Below are positions 35,319-42,995 of a stretch of 64,000 bases of DNA, piece by piece. This DNA is from Anaerococcus jeddahensis (lineage in GTDB: Bacteria > Bacillota > Clostridia > Tissierellales > Peptoniphilaceae). Position numbers and translations under genes: made by a program. The stretch lies in assembly GCF_001182725.1 (NCBI RefSeq), contig NZ_CWHU01000003.1:1-64000 (forward strand), written 5' to 3'. The notes below the pieces were generated by a model. That model did not search any database, had not been told where the DNA came from, and worked only from the letters and a program-made list of their open reading frames with translations. Numbering within the stretch: position 1 is the stretch's first letter; every line of letters starts with the position of its first letter.

Positions 35319-35765
35319 TTAAAACTCAATCAAATTTAGACCCAAATCTTGGTCATAAATCCTATTAATTTCGCCATCAATTATAGTTACAAAAATTTCT
35401 GCAGTCAAAGAAATAACAGCCTCATTCAAATGCCCTGCAATGGCTTCACCTGCAAGACTTCCTTTTTCAACATTTGATTTTGCCCTACCACAAGTTATAT
35501 GAAAATGAGTGTAAAGATTTCCGTCTTTATTTGAAATATTTCCACAAAGATTTGCAATTTCCAAATCTTCCTCATATTTTTTTATTTTATAATCCTTACT
35601 TTCAGGATCAAAAAGACCCACCTCAAGATTATCAGTAGCTCCAATTCCAGTTAAAAATCCAGCCTTCACATTTTCTTTTTCAAGAATTTCCATAACAGAT
35701 TCCACAAGCTTGTCGCCTTTTTTTAATCTAATAACTAATTTATCATCAAATCTTTTATAAACCAT
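35319..35765 (-). CDS. PPC/DUF296 domain protein
   Basis: A 148-residue single PPC (plants and prokaryotes conserved) domain. Key segments are 'VRLKKGDKLVESVMEILEKENVKAGFLTGIGA'-type N-terminal sequence (with Ile for Val), 'YTHFHITCG' with the metal-ligand histidines, and 'GHLNEAVISLTAEIFV'. Bacterial members are trimers often annotated as DNA-binding by analogy with plant AT-hook proteins, without proof. I start at 35765 (AAAGGA six bases before), not at the longer frame to 35813. First gene of the PPC / HAD-CpXC / HemZ-like operon. Confidence 0.88.
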   Translation of the reverse strand: MVYKRFDDKLVIRLKKGDKLVESVMEILEKENVKAGFLTGIGATDNLEVGLFDPESKDYKIKKYEEDLEIANLCGNISNKDGNLYTHFHITCGRAKSNVEKGSLAGEAIAGHLNEAVISLTAEIFVTIIDGEINRIYDQDLGLNLIEF

Positions 35766-35875
35766 ACAAAATCCTTTCATTTTTCTTATCTTTTCTTTAA
35801 TAATTATACCCAAACAAGAGGAAGGTATTGAATTTTAATTTTTTATTTTTGTTTTTAATTTTAAAATAATATATT

Positions 35876-36462
35876 TTATTAAATTAATTCTTCGTAATGT
35901 TAGGGGGAGGAAATGGGGGAGTTTCGACTCTCCCCCTTTTTCCACGCTAATTTATTTTTAAAATTTAACAAAATCTTAAATTAAAATTCAATTTAAAAAT
36001 AAAACTACGAATAAACTCCGCGGTATAATTATTGAAATTGTACCACTGGCACAATTTCAAGCTAATTATATCCCCTAAAACCCCACTTTTTTGCCCCCCC
36101 GCAACCGACCATTGCATGGAGCTTTTCTTGTAAGAAGCTGACGCTTCTTTCAAGTTTTTATAAGCTGACTGATGTTTAAAAATAATTATAAATTCAAGTG
36201 AATTATTAGAGAAAAAATTGTTTGAACCTTAGTGAGTTATTTTTTTATTTTTAAAATTTAGAATTTATTTTGTGATTTTATCTTTATTAAATTTGGCTAA
36301 TCAATTTAAAAAAACGAAAGAAACTTTAGTTTCTTTCTGATTTTTGCTCCCTGCAAGGGCCGGTTAAGGGGGTTCGTTGAAAGGGGTCTAAGGGGAAAAA
36401 TTGTGGGGACAATCGGAAGTCCCCTAATTTGTCCCCTTAATAACGAAGAATTAAATTTATTT
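35876..36462. repeat. Non-coding segment bounded by imperfect inverted repeats
   Basis: The gene-free stretch 35766-36519 contains a ~585-bp block whose ends are inverted copies: AATTAATTCTTCGTAATGTTAGGGG at about 35882-35906 and CCCCTTAATAACGAAGAATTAAATT at about 36433-36457. Inside are unusual G runs on either strand (GGGGGAGG...GGGGGAG hairpin at 35903-35937, CCCCCCC at 36094-36100, GGGGACAA...TTGTCCCC at 36404-36436), a CCGCGG-linked hairpin (36018-36064), and GAAAGAAACTTTAGTTTCTTTC (36316-36337). No frame has coding character. It looks like a non-autonomous element or a structured RNA; I do not recognise it. Confidence 0.6.
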
Positions 36463-36508
36463 TAAAATAAAATATAAGATTAAAAAATAAAAAAATCAGC
36501 ATTTAAAA

Positions 36509-36526
36509 AAGGACTATTTCTAGTCC
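36509..36526 (-). terminator. Terminator of the ECF S-component gene
   Basis: On the minus strand GGACTA-GAAA-TAGTCC is followed by six T. The TAG stop of the gene lies inside the stem, a compact arrangement. Confidence 0.85.
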
Positions 36527-37062
36527 ATTTTTACTCTTTTTGCAACTGCAATTGAAAAAATCGCTGCAACTATTACTGAAATTATTCCATTTATTGAGGA
36601 AACTCCGAGTTTTTGTACAACTTCTACCATATTTGCTTCAAATGACAAGCCCATAGCTACTTTATTTTTTATAAATGTGTAAAGCAAGTAAAGAACAATG
36701 TAGGTTACTTGTCCGCATAATCCTGCAAGAACTGCTTTTATTTTTTCGTTTTTCATTTTAATTTTGTGAAAAACTAAACCTGCAACAAAGCCCATCATAA
36801 ATTTATTTATAAAAGTAAATGGAGCTGATGCAAAATAAAGTGGATTTGTTAGATCAAAAATTGCAGATCCTATTCCTGCACCAAGTCCACCAAGAGTTGG
36901 TCCTAAAATAATTCCTGCTAATAAGCAAAATACATTTCCCAAATGAAATCTTGTATCTCCCATTGGAGTTTTTAATGGAATTTGGAAAAATGCTGAGAAA
37001 ATGAATACTAGGGCAATAAAAAGTCCCGTATATGTAATTTTTTTCGTAGTTAATTTATTCAT
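36520..37062 (-). CDS. ECF transporter S component (vitamin-type, specificity unknown)
   Basis: A 180-residue integral membrane protein with about six hydrophobic helices and the S-component pattern: 'GLFIALVFIFSAF' near the N-terminus, then 'TRFHLGNVFCLLAGIILGPTLGGLGAGIGSAIFDL' and 'SAPFTFINKFMMGFVAG'. Such proteins bind a vitamin or precursor and use a shared EcfA/A'/T module encoded elsewhere. The ATG at 37062 is preceded by TTAGGAGG; an ATG eleven codons upstream lacks one. The substrate cannot be assigned. Confidence 0.85.
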   Translation of the reverse strand: MNKLTTKKITYTGLFIALVFIFSAFFQIPLKTPMGDTRFHLGNVFCLLAGIILGPTLGGLGAGIGSAIFDLTNPLYFASAPFTFINKFMMGFVAGLVFHKIKMKNEKIKAVLAGLCGQVTYIVLYLLYTFIKNKVAMGLSFEANMVEVVQKLGVSSINGIISVIVAAIFSIAVAKRVKMD

Positions 37063-37094
37063 AAGTCCTCCTAATAAATTTACATTACCCAACA

Positions 37095-37123
37095 ATTATA
37101 TAATATATTGTAAATTGTGTAAA
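37095..37123 (-). promoter_or_regulatory. Promoter of the ECF S-component gene
   Basis: TTTACA (37123-37118), 17 bases, TATAAT (37100-37095). Direct repeats TGTAAATTG/TGTAAAT (37109-37125) and the near-palindrome ACAAT...ATTGT (37091-37110) overlap it and may be a regulator site. Confidence 0.78.
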
Positions 37124-37276
37124 TATATCATTTTCCCCTTTAAATTCTTATAAATATTCAAAGAGCAAATCTTTAAATTTAAAAATTTTCTTGTAAAATA
37201 TAGGAATGTAACATGGGTTACAGAAAAAAATTTATTTTTATAATATAATGAAATAAAAAGATTAAAGGAGTTATAA

Positions 37277-37933
37277 ATGAGCGAATTTTTAGGACCAATA
37301 CATTACATGATGTATGAAAAAATAAAGTTTCAAGATAAAATTACAAATTTTCTTTTGGATGGAAATACAAAAGAAATTGATGAAAAAATCGCCCCAGTTT
37401 CAACTGATAATTTGGAAAATTTGATTGACCAAGAAAATATTCACGGCTGGCTTGATTCAAAAATTGATGTTGTAGAAAATAGGCTTGCCTTTGCTATAAA
37501 GAATAGTCAAAAAACAAAAGAAAAATTATTTAATTTTGGAAAAAAACAGGCTGAAGGAAAAAATTTCTCTGACTATAATGAAATTTTTCAAGATTTAAAC
37601 AAAATGCTTCTTGATGGAATGCCTTGTGATAATGGCCTTTCTGCAACAATTGATGAAAACGGAGATTTATTTTTAATTACAAATGTAAATACTCACGAAA
37701 AATATTTTAAAGATTTTATAAATCCAGAAGATTCTCTTTCAAATACTTGTGAAGGCGGCCACAGCCACGACCACCACGAAGCTTTTGAAATTAATAAAAA
37801 TGGTTTTGAGTTAAAAGAAGAAAAATCTCCATATCATGAATATAGGTACGAATTTTTGAAAGGATATTTTGAAAATTCCCCTTATGGAATTGACCTTGTT
37901 GGTGGAATTAATTATAAGATTTATAAAAAATAA
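37277..37933 (+). CDS. Uncharacterised protein with His-rich metal-binding-like loop
   Basis: A 218-residue soluble protein I cannot assign to a named family. It opens 'MSEFLGPIHYMMYEKIKFQDK', a conserved-looking start I associate with hypothetical proteins of Clostridia. The middle is helical and acidic, and a loop GGHSHDHHEAFE (about residues 160-171) could bind metal. The C-terminus 'EYRYEFLKGYFENSPYGIDLVGGINYKIYKK' has amphipathic character. AAAGGAG precedes the ATG, and TATAAT (37239-37244) is a likely -10. It stands 52 bp before the UDG gene. Confidence 0.6.
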   Translation: MSEFLGPIHYMMYEKIKFQDKITNFLLDGNTKEIDEKIAPVSTDNLENLIDQENIHGWLDSKIDVVENRLAFAIKNSQKTKEKLFNFGKKQAEGKNFSDYNEIFQDLNKMLLDGMPCDNGLSATIDENGDLFLITNVNTHEKYFKDFINPEDSLSNTCEGGHSHDHHEAFEINKNGFELKEEKSPYHEYRYEFLKGYFENSPYGIDLVGGINYKIYKK

Positions 37934-37985
37934 AAATTACTAATTAAAAAGTATAAACCTATTTTGTAATTGGATAAGAATTTTT

Positions 37986-38558
37986 ATGCAAATAAAAGAT
38001 GTAGTTAAAAAATTAAAAGATGATCCTCGAAATAAATCCTATACGGACAGGGGAATTGATCCGATTTTTCAGTTAAATAAAGATTCTAAGATTTTGATTA
38101 TTGGTCAGGCTCCTGGAAAAAAAGTTGAGGAAAGCGGGATTTTATTTAATGATAAAAGTGGAGAAAATCTTGTTGATTGGCTGGGAATAAGTATGGATAC
38201 TCTCCACGGAAAAAACTTTTCAATAATTCCCATGGATTTTTATTATCCGGGTAAGGCAAAAAGTGGTGACAAGGCTCCTAGAAAATTTATAGCTAAGGAA
38301 TACCACCCCCTTCTTTTCGAAGAGCTAAAAAATATAAAATTAACTATATTGATAGGAGCCTATGCTCAAAAATTTTACCTAAAAGATAATTTTAAGAAAA
38401 ACCTAACAGAGACCGTAAAAAATTTTAAAGATTATCTTCCAGAATATTTTCCTCTAGTCCACCCAAGTCCTTTAAATAATAGGTGGATAGCAAAAAATAA
38501 GTTTTTTGAAGATAAAACCCTGCCAGAGCTAAAAAAAATTATTCAAGAAATAATTTGA
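37986..38558 (+). CDS. Uracil-DNA glycosylase superfamily protein
   Basis: A 190-residue member of the small UDG-like family seen in many Firmicutes. Motif 1 is GQAPG (40-44) in 'ILIIGQAPGKKVEESGILFNDKSG' and motif 3 is HPSPLNNRW near residue 160. The polar/aspartate activator found in family-1 enzymes (GQDPYH) is replaced by Ala, so glycosylase activity and substrate are uncertain. It should act in base-excision repair. The ribosome binding site is weak (GGATAAG). Confidence 0.85.
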   Translation: MQIKDVVKKLKDDPRNKSYTDRGIDPIFQLNKDSKILIIGQAPGKKVEESGILFNDKSGENLVDWLGISMDTLHGKNFSIIPMDFYYPGKAKSGDKAPRKFIAKEYHPLLFEELKNIKLTILIGAYAQKFYLKDNFKKNLTETVKNFKDYLPEYFPLVHPSPLNNRWIAKNKFFEDKTLPELKKIIQEII

Positions 38559-38605
38559 GAAATTTTAAATGAAATAAATAATGCTTATTATAATAAGGAG
38601 GCTTT

Positions 38606-38893
38606 ATGAAAAAATTAAGTGCAAATATTTTAGATGGTAAATTTGAACACTTACTAGATGAAGACAAACTACAAATCACCCACTTACAAATCAAAAAAGG
38701 TGAAGAAGTTCCAAGTCATAAGTCAGATAAAAATGTAGTAGTTGTAATTTATAAGGGCAAGGTTAATTTCACTGGAGAAAATGGAAAAGAAATTATTGTG
38801 CCAGGGGATATAATAACTATGAATCCTAATGAAATGCACGCCTTAGAGGCAATCGAAGATAGTGATTTAATGGTTATAAAAGCAAAAATTTAA
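38606..38893 (+). CDS. Small cupin-domain protein
   Basis: A 95-residue single cupin barrel: 'KKGEEVPSHKSDKNVVVVIYKGKVNFTGENGKEIIVPGDIITMNPNEMHALEA'-like sequence contains cupin motif 1 (one His at position ~40; the usual second His is replaced) and motif 2 (PNEMHAL). Fewer metal ligands than usual suggest a binding or sensing role rather than dioxygenase activity. AAGGAGG precedes the ATG; a composite terminator palindrome follows. Confidence 0.85.
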   Translation: MKKLSANILDGKFEHLLDEDKLQITHLQIKKGEEVPSHKSDKNVVVVIYKGKVNFTGENGKEIIVPGDIITMNPNEMHALEAIEDSDLMVIKAKI

Positions 38894-38908
38894 AAATTTT
38901 TTAAAAAA

Positions 38909-39052
38909 AGGATGTTACAAAATGAATAAATCGTCCCAATATATCATAGGAAATTCTCTTAAAGTTTCGCACTAATAAGCCAGAAGGCTTGACATGAAAC
39001 TTTGAAAAAAATCTATGATTTCGGGACGATAGCAATTCACAATTTGCAACAT
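38909..39052. terminator. 145-bp nested palindrome acting as bidirectional terminator
   Basis: Located between convergent genes. Arms from outside in: GGATGTTACAAA/TTTGCAACATCC, TCGTCCC/GGGACGA, TCATAG/CTATGA, AAAGTTTC/GAAACTTT, and a central AAGCC-AGAA-GGCTT. T-rich sequence flanks both sides (TTTTTTT after 39054; A-run before 38909). The outer arms alone would make a normal terminator; the inner arms look like a palindromic element in its loop. Confidence 0.8.
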
Positions 39053-39061
39053 CCTCTTTTT

Positions 39062-40285
39062 TTATTTATTTTTCTTTTTAATTTTTAATCTTTTTCCTCT
39101 TCCAAACAACTTGTCTGTTGAATAATTTAGGATATTTTTCTTGTAAACTCTTGCTGCAATTATATACATTAGGATTATTCCTCCTAATAAAATCAATAGA
39201 GAAATCATTCCTTGGAAAAGACTTGCATTTTCGTAGATCAATCTCATTGGCATGAAAAATGTTGACAAGAATGGGATATAGGAAAGGATTTTTATAAATA
39301 AATTTGGTTCGCTTCCTACAAATGATGTGGAAATGAAATAGCAAAACATAATTATTAGCATAATTGGTGTTGCCATTTTTCCTGCGTCTTCTTGTTTTTG
39401 TACCAAAGATCCAAGCATGGCTGAAAGGATTATATATAAAATCAATCCCAAAACCATAAATAAAACTATTTCAATAACCAAGTTTGTGTTTATTCCCTTG
39501 AATAAATCTGAAATATTTATATCTAGCATTGAACTTATCTTATCGTACAAGCCTGTAAATTTAATTACAGCAAATCCCACAAGTCCTAATATCACATAAA
39601 TTCCAAAATGAACGAGCATGGCAAGAATTGTCCCAAAAATTTTTCCTGCCATATAGGTTCCTGCCCTTACTGATGAGAAAATAAATTCTAGCATTTTTGA
39701 ACCCTTTTCTATGGCTATATCTTGCATAATTATTTGTGAATAAAAAATTAATACAAAATACATTATAAAAATAGTTGCAAAAAGGGCAACCATATTTCCA
39801 GGGTTTTTTAAATTATCTTTTATCTCGTGAAGATTTATAGCAGGTTTTTGGCTAATTATTGCATTTTGCTTGGCGTCAATATTTGAATTTTTCAAATTTT
39901 CTTTTCTTTGCATGGACTCTGCCAAAGAATTTATTACAAGCATTGGAGTTTTTGCAGTTGTATCCCCATAATAATCAAAATTTAAAAGTCCATCTTTGTT
40001 TTTAACTTCAAGATAGGCTGAAATGTCCTTATCGTCCAGAGCTTTTTTGGCATCTTTTTTACTTTTAAATTCAAAATCTACCATATGATTATTTTGGAAA
40101 TTTTTCTTATATTTTTCTTCTGTAACAACTGCAATTGTATCTGGAGTTTTGGTTGAGTAGGAAATGTAGGAAATTATTCCAATTACTACTGCCATAATAA
40201 AAGGCATCAAAACCATAATCCAAAAAGAAGCTGACTTAAGGTGTTTTTTTAAAGTATCGGTAGATACGGTCATAAATCTATTCAT
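39062..40285 (-). CDS. ABC-2 type transporter permease (NatB-like)
   Basis: A 407-residue permease. An N-terminal helix (about 22-45: 'FWIMVLMPFIMAVVIGIISYIS') is followed by a ~130-residue extracytoplasmic domain, then five to six C-terminal helices. This is the NatB/YhaP layout, a Na+ or drug exporter type. The start is the ATG at 40285 with AGGTGG before it, overlapping the ATPase gene by 8 nt. The C-terminus is very basic (GRGKRLKIKKKNK). Confidence 0.88.
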   Translation of the reverse strand: MNRFMTVSTDTLKKHLKSASFWIMVLMPFIMAVVIGIISYISYSTKTPDTIAVVTEEKYKKNFQNNHMVDFEFKSKKDAKKALDDKDISAYLEVKNKDGLLNFDYYGDTTAKTPMLVINSLAESMQRKENLKNSNIDAKQNAIISQKPAINLHEIKDNLKNPGNMVALFATIFIMYFVLIFYSQIIMQDIAIEKGSKMLEFIFSSVRAGTYMAGKIFGTILAMLVHFGIYVILGLVGFAVIKFTGLYDKISSMLDINISDLFKGINTNLVIEIVLFMVLGLILYIILSAMLGSLVQKQEDAGKMATPIMLIIMFCYFISTSFVGSEPNLFIKILSYIPFLSTFFMPMRLIYENASLFQGMISLLILLGGIILMYIIAARVYKKNILNYSTDKLFGRGKRLKIKKKNK

Positions 40286-41168
40286 TTTCTTCCACCTTTC
40301 TTGCAAAAATCTCATTTAATGTTGGAGGTGATTGGTCAAAATATGGAACAAAGCCAACATTATCTACAATTTTTTTGAAAATAACCTTGGCATATTCTTC
40401 ATCTTTTAAAATAAATGTCCAAATATTTTCATCTTGACTAATCATTTCAATATTTTCATCATTTAAGAAAAATAAATCTTCACTTGATTCAACCACAAGT
40501 TTTTTTCTCTCGTAAGAATTTCTAATTTCTTGAGGAGAACCATTCAAAACTATATTTCCTTTTTTAAGCATAATTAGTTTTTGGCAAAGACTTTCAACAT
40601 TTTCCATGTTGTGAGATGAAAACATAATTGTCGTTCCCTCTTTGTTTACATCTTTGATTATTTTTTCAAGAAGTCTGATGTTGTATGGATCAAGTCCTGA
40701 AAAAGGCTCATCCAAAATTACAAATTCTGGCTTATAAATTAAAGCACAAAGAAGTTGGACTTTTTGTTGATTTCCTTTTGAAAGCTCTTTTATTTTTGAT
40801 GATAATTTCCCATCAATTTCAAAATAATCAAACCATTCTTTTAACTTTTCATCAGTAATATTTTTCATTTTATTTAATTTTGCAAAATATCTTATTTGGT
40901 CTTCTACTTTTCTTTTAGGATCAAGAGATCTTTCTTCAGGCAAAAAACCGATTTTTTCCAAAGGAACTTTTGAAAATTTTTTGCCATTATAAGTAATATT
41001 TCCGTCATATTTTGAATAAAAGTTCATTATGCACCTAAAAAGTGTGGATTTGCCCGCACCATTTTGGCCTATAACTCCAAAAAGTTCGCCGTCTTTTACT
41101 TCAAAATTAGAACGATTTAAAGCAACGAGCTCTCCAAAACTTTTACTTAAATTTTCTACTTTTAGCAT
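40278..41168 (-). CDS. ABC transporter ATP-binding protein (NatA-like)
   Basis: A 296-residue ABC ATPase: Walker A GQNGAGKST (about 34-42), signature 'ELSKGNQQKVQL', Walker B 'PEFVILDEPFSGLDP', switch His 'MFSSHNMENVE', and a C-terminal ABC-2-type extension. It forms an exporter with the overlapping NatB-like permease gene. AAGGAG precedes the ATG. Confidence 0.93.
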   Translation of the reverse strand: MLKVENLSKSFGELVALNRSNFEVKDGELFGVIGQNGAGKSTLFRCIMNFYSKYDGNITYNGKKFSKVPLEKIGFLPEERSLDPKRKVEDQIRYFAKLNKMKNITDEKLKEWFDYFEIDGKLSSKIKELSKGNQQKVQLLCALIYKPEFVILDEPFSGLDPYNIRLLEKIIKDVNKEGTTIMFSSHNMENVESLCQKLIMLKKGNIVLNGSPQEIRNSYERKKLVVESSEDLFFLNDENIEMISQDENIWTFILKDEEYAKVIFKKIVDNVGFVPYFDQSPPTLNEIFARKVEENE

Positions 41169-41232
41169 GGATACTCCTTAATTATAAATATCTATTCACT
41201 ATTATTTTACCATAGAAAATCAAATTAAAAAA

Positions 41233-41449
41233 AGACGAGAAATTATTTCTCATCTCAGACTGTTGACAAACTAAATTTTTTCCCATTTCAAGCGAACGTA
41301 GTGAGTCGAGAAATCTCGTGAGATCTCTCCATGCGTTCGTTTCACTCACTTAGTCGAGATGGTACGTAGCTTAATTTTTATTTCAAAATAAAATATTATC
41401 TACATTCATACTTTGTCTACGCTCTAAGATGAGAAATCACTTCTCATCT
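41233..41449. repeat. Terminator-associated palindromic repeat, copy 3 (171 bp, inverted)
   Basis: The same element as at 24514 but reversed: 41256-41426 reads CAGACTGTTGAC...CTTTGTCTACGCTCTA. The flanks are 23-bp hairpin copies with three mismatches (41233-41255 and 41427-41449). The right copy includes the TGA stop and terminator of the FUSC gene. Interior palindrome CCCATTTCAAGCG...CTTAGTCGAGATGG. Confidence 0.88.
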
Positions 41450-41955
41450 TTTTCCTTTTCATATTTAATAAATTTTAAAATTTCAAAATCAAGAGAATTT
41501 ACCAAAATTGCAATTACAACTCCAACCAAGGTATCCAAAACCCTGTTTACTGCAAAATCTATTGCCCCAAAATTTTCTCCAGCATGATTTATAGAAACCG
41601 AAGCTAGGACTATGCACATTATTGAAATTGCGTTTGGTTTTTCCATGGAAGAAACTATCCAAATCAAAAAAGCCATAATTACCGATAATAAAAAATAATT
41701 TTCTATTTCATTGGTCAAATTTTTCTTTACAAATAAAAGATATAAAAATCCAACAAAGCCACCAATAAAAGTTCCCAAAATCCTATTTAAACCAATATTA
41801 ATTGAACCCGTCACATCATTTTTTGTACAAATTATTGCAGCAATTGCCGAATAAAATGGAAGGGCATGGGGAGATCTAAAATGAGAAAAAGTGAAAGACA
41901 AAAACACAGCCAAGGCCGTTTTAAAAATTCTTTGTCCTGGTTTTTTTAGTTTCAT
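41437..41955 (-). CDS. FUSC/aromatic acid exporter-type membrane protein
   Basis: A 172-residue protein with four to five hydrophobic helices of the ArAE/FUSC N-terminal type ('LAVFLSFTFSHFRSPHALPFYSAIAAIICTKNDVTGSINIGLNRILGTFIGG' region and the repeated 'AVNRVLDTLVGVVIAILVN'). It lacks the long cytoplasmic domain of full exporters. Transported compounds are unknown. The start overlaps the nucleoside-hydrolase-like gene by 4 nt (ATGA); the stop is inside the repeat-duplicated terminator. Confidence 0.85.
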   Translation of the reverse strand: MKLKKPGQRIFKTALAVFLSFTFSHFRSPHALPFYSAIAAIICTKNDVTGSINIGLNRILGTFIGGFVGFLYLLFVKKNLTNEIENYFLLSVIMAFLIWIVSSMEKPNAISIMCIVLASVSINHAGENFGAIDFAVNRVLDTLVGVVIAILVNSLDFEILKFIKYEKEKDEK

Positions 41956-42812
41956 AGACCAAGCCTATCAATTATAAAGTCAAAAAATGTTTGGTCATTG
42001 ACCCTATTTGCCAAATATTTTTTGTTTTTAGAATTTGTTTCAACAATACTTCCCCTGTCAAAATCTTCATTCACCTTGATAGCTTTTTCTTCAAAAATAA
42101 AGGCTTGAGGCTTAACAAGCATATATAAAAGCATTGCAGCCTTGATTTCTCTCTCATTTTTTGGATAAGCTTTGTACAAGTCTTTTATTTTCTCAAAAAC
42201 TGGGTCAGAAGTCGATTTTTCCAAAATCTCATCAGGCAAGGTCAAAGAATTTGAAATATCAATAGGCAAAATAAAAGTTTCAACATCTTCCTTCAAAACA
42301 ATATTTGCAGCCTTTGGGTCGGTGAAAAAATTAAATTCAGAATTTTTTGTAACATCCCCAAGAGAAAAGTTTGAAGCCAAAACAAAAATATGGTCAACAT
42401 AAGAAAGAAAATCATCATATTTTACAATTGCTTTTGCAATATTTGTAAGAGGACCAGTCGCAACAATATCAAGTCTTCCACAATCTCTCGCCAAATTATA
42501 CAAAAAATCCTCGCACCTTTCATCAGACAAATAATCCTTTGACTTATCAAAAATTACAGAATTTTCTCCCCTAATCAAAATCTCTTGATTTTTCAAATTA
42601 GAAAAAGCCCCAGAGCAAATTGGCAAAATTAAATCCTCCATATTTGTCATAGAAAGAATATTTTTTGCAGCAAAATCAGCATCCATAAAAGAGCTTACAG
42701 AAGAAATGCCAACAATTTCAAATTCATTAGAATTAAAGGCCATCTTAAGCATCAAAATTTCAGACAAACTAAAATTAGTATCTATATAAACAAATGGTTT
42801 TTCTTTTTCCAT
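41952..42812 (-). CDS. Nucleoside hydrolase-like protein lacking the catalytic Asp cluster
   Basis: A 286-residue protein with the IUNH fold signatures 'IVATGPLTNIAKAI' and 'SEFNFFTDPKAANIVL', the ribose-binding core. The Ca2+/catalytic motif DTDPGxDD is changed to DTNFSLSE (11-18): the second Asp is Asn and the final DD pair is SE. The usual C-terminal HDP motif is also missing ('LYMLVKPQAF'). Canonical N-glycosidase activity is therefore unlikely; binding, sensing or another chemistry is possible. GGAAG precedes the ATG. It is the upstream partner of the FUSC gene. Confidence 0.82.
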   Translation of the reverse strand: MEKEKPFVYIDTNFSLSEILMLKMAFNSNEFEIVGISSVSSFMDADFAAKNILSMTNMEDLILPICSGAFSNLKNQEILIRGENSVIFDKSKDYLSDERCEDFLYNLARDCGRLDIVATGPLTNIAKAIVKYDDFLSYVDHIFVLASNFSLGDVTKNSEFNFFTDPKAANIVLKEDVETFILPIDISNSLTLPDEILEKSTSDPVFEKIKDLYKAYPKNEREIKAAMLLYMLVKPQAFIFEEKAIKVNEDFDRGSIVETNSKNKKYLANRVNDQTFFDFIIDRLGL

Positions 42813-42995
42813 AATTCACTTCCTTTAATAGAAATTATACTAATATAAAGGGATTTTTCTATTGATAAATACTAAGAATTAAAAAAAATAAAAGTAATTT
42901 TGATTAAGCGAATCACCCACCCATATAAAGCCCAGCCGAAAGATCTCATGGATTGAATAAGGCGTAAAATTTAAAAAATTCTTTGAATTAAAAAA

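Noticed and set aside
35965..36153. 62-codon minus-strand frame in the non-coding block
   Set aside because: No ribosome binding site, runs through the CCGCGG hairpin and the C7 run, and has no recognisable domain.
36316..36337. Retron or group II intron RNA within the non-coding block
   Set aside because: No reverse transcriptase gene in or near it and no recognisable domain V or msr/msd pairing.
35880..36460. tRNA or 6S/SRP-type RNA
   Set aside because: No TTCGA-type T-arm with paired acceptor ends, and no conserved SRP tetraloop; GGTTCGTTG at 36371 does not fold into a T-arm.
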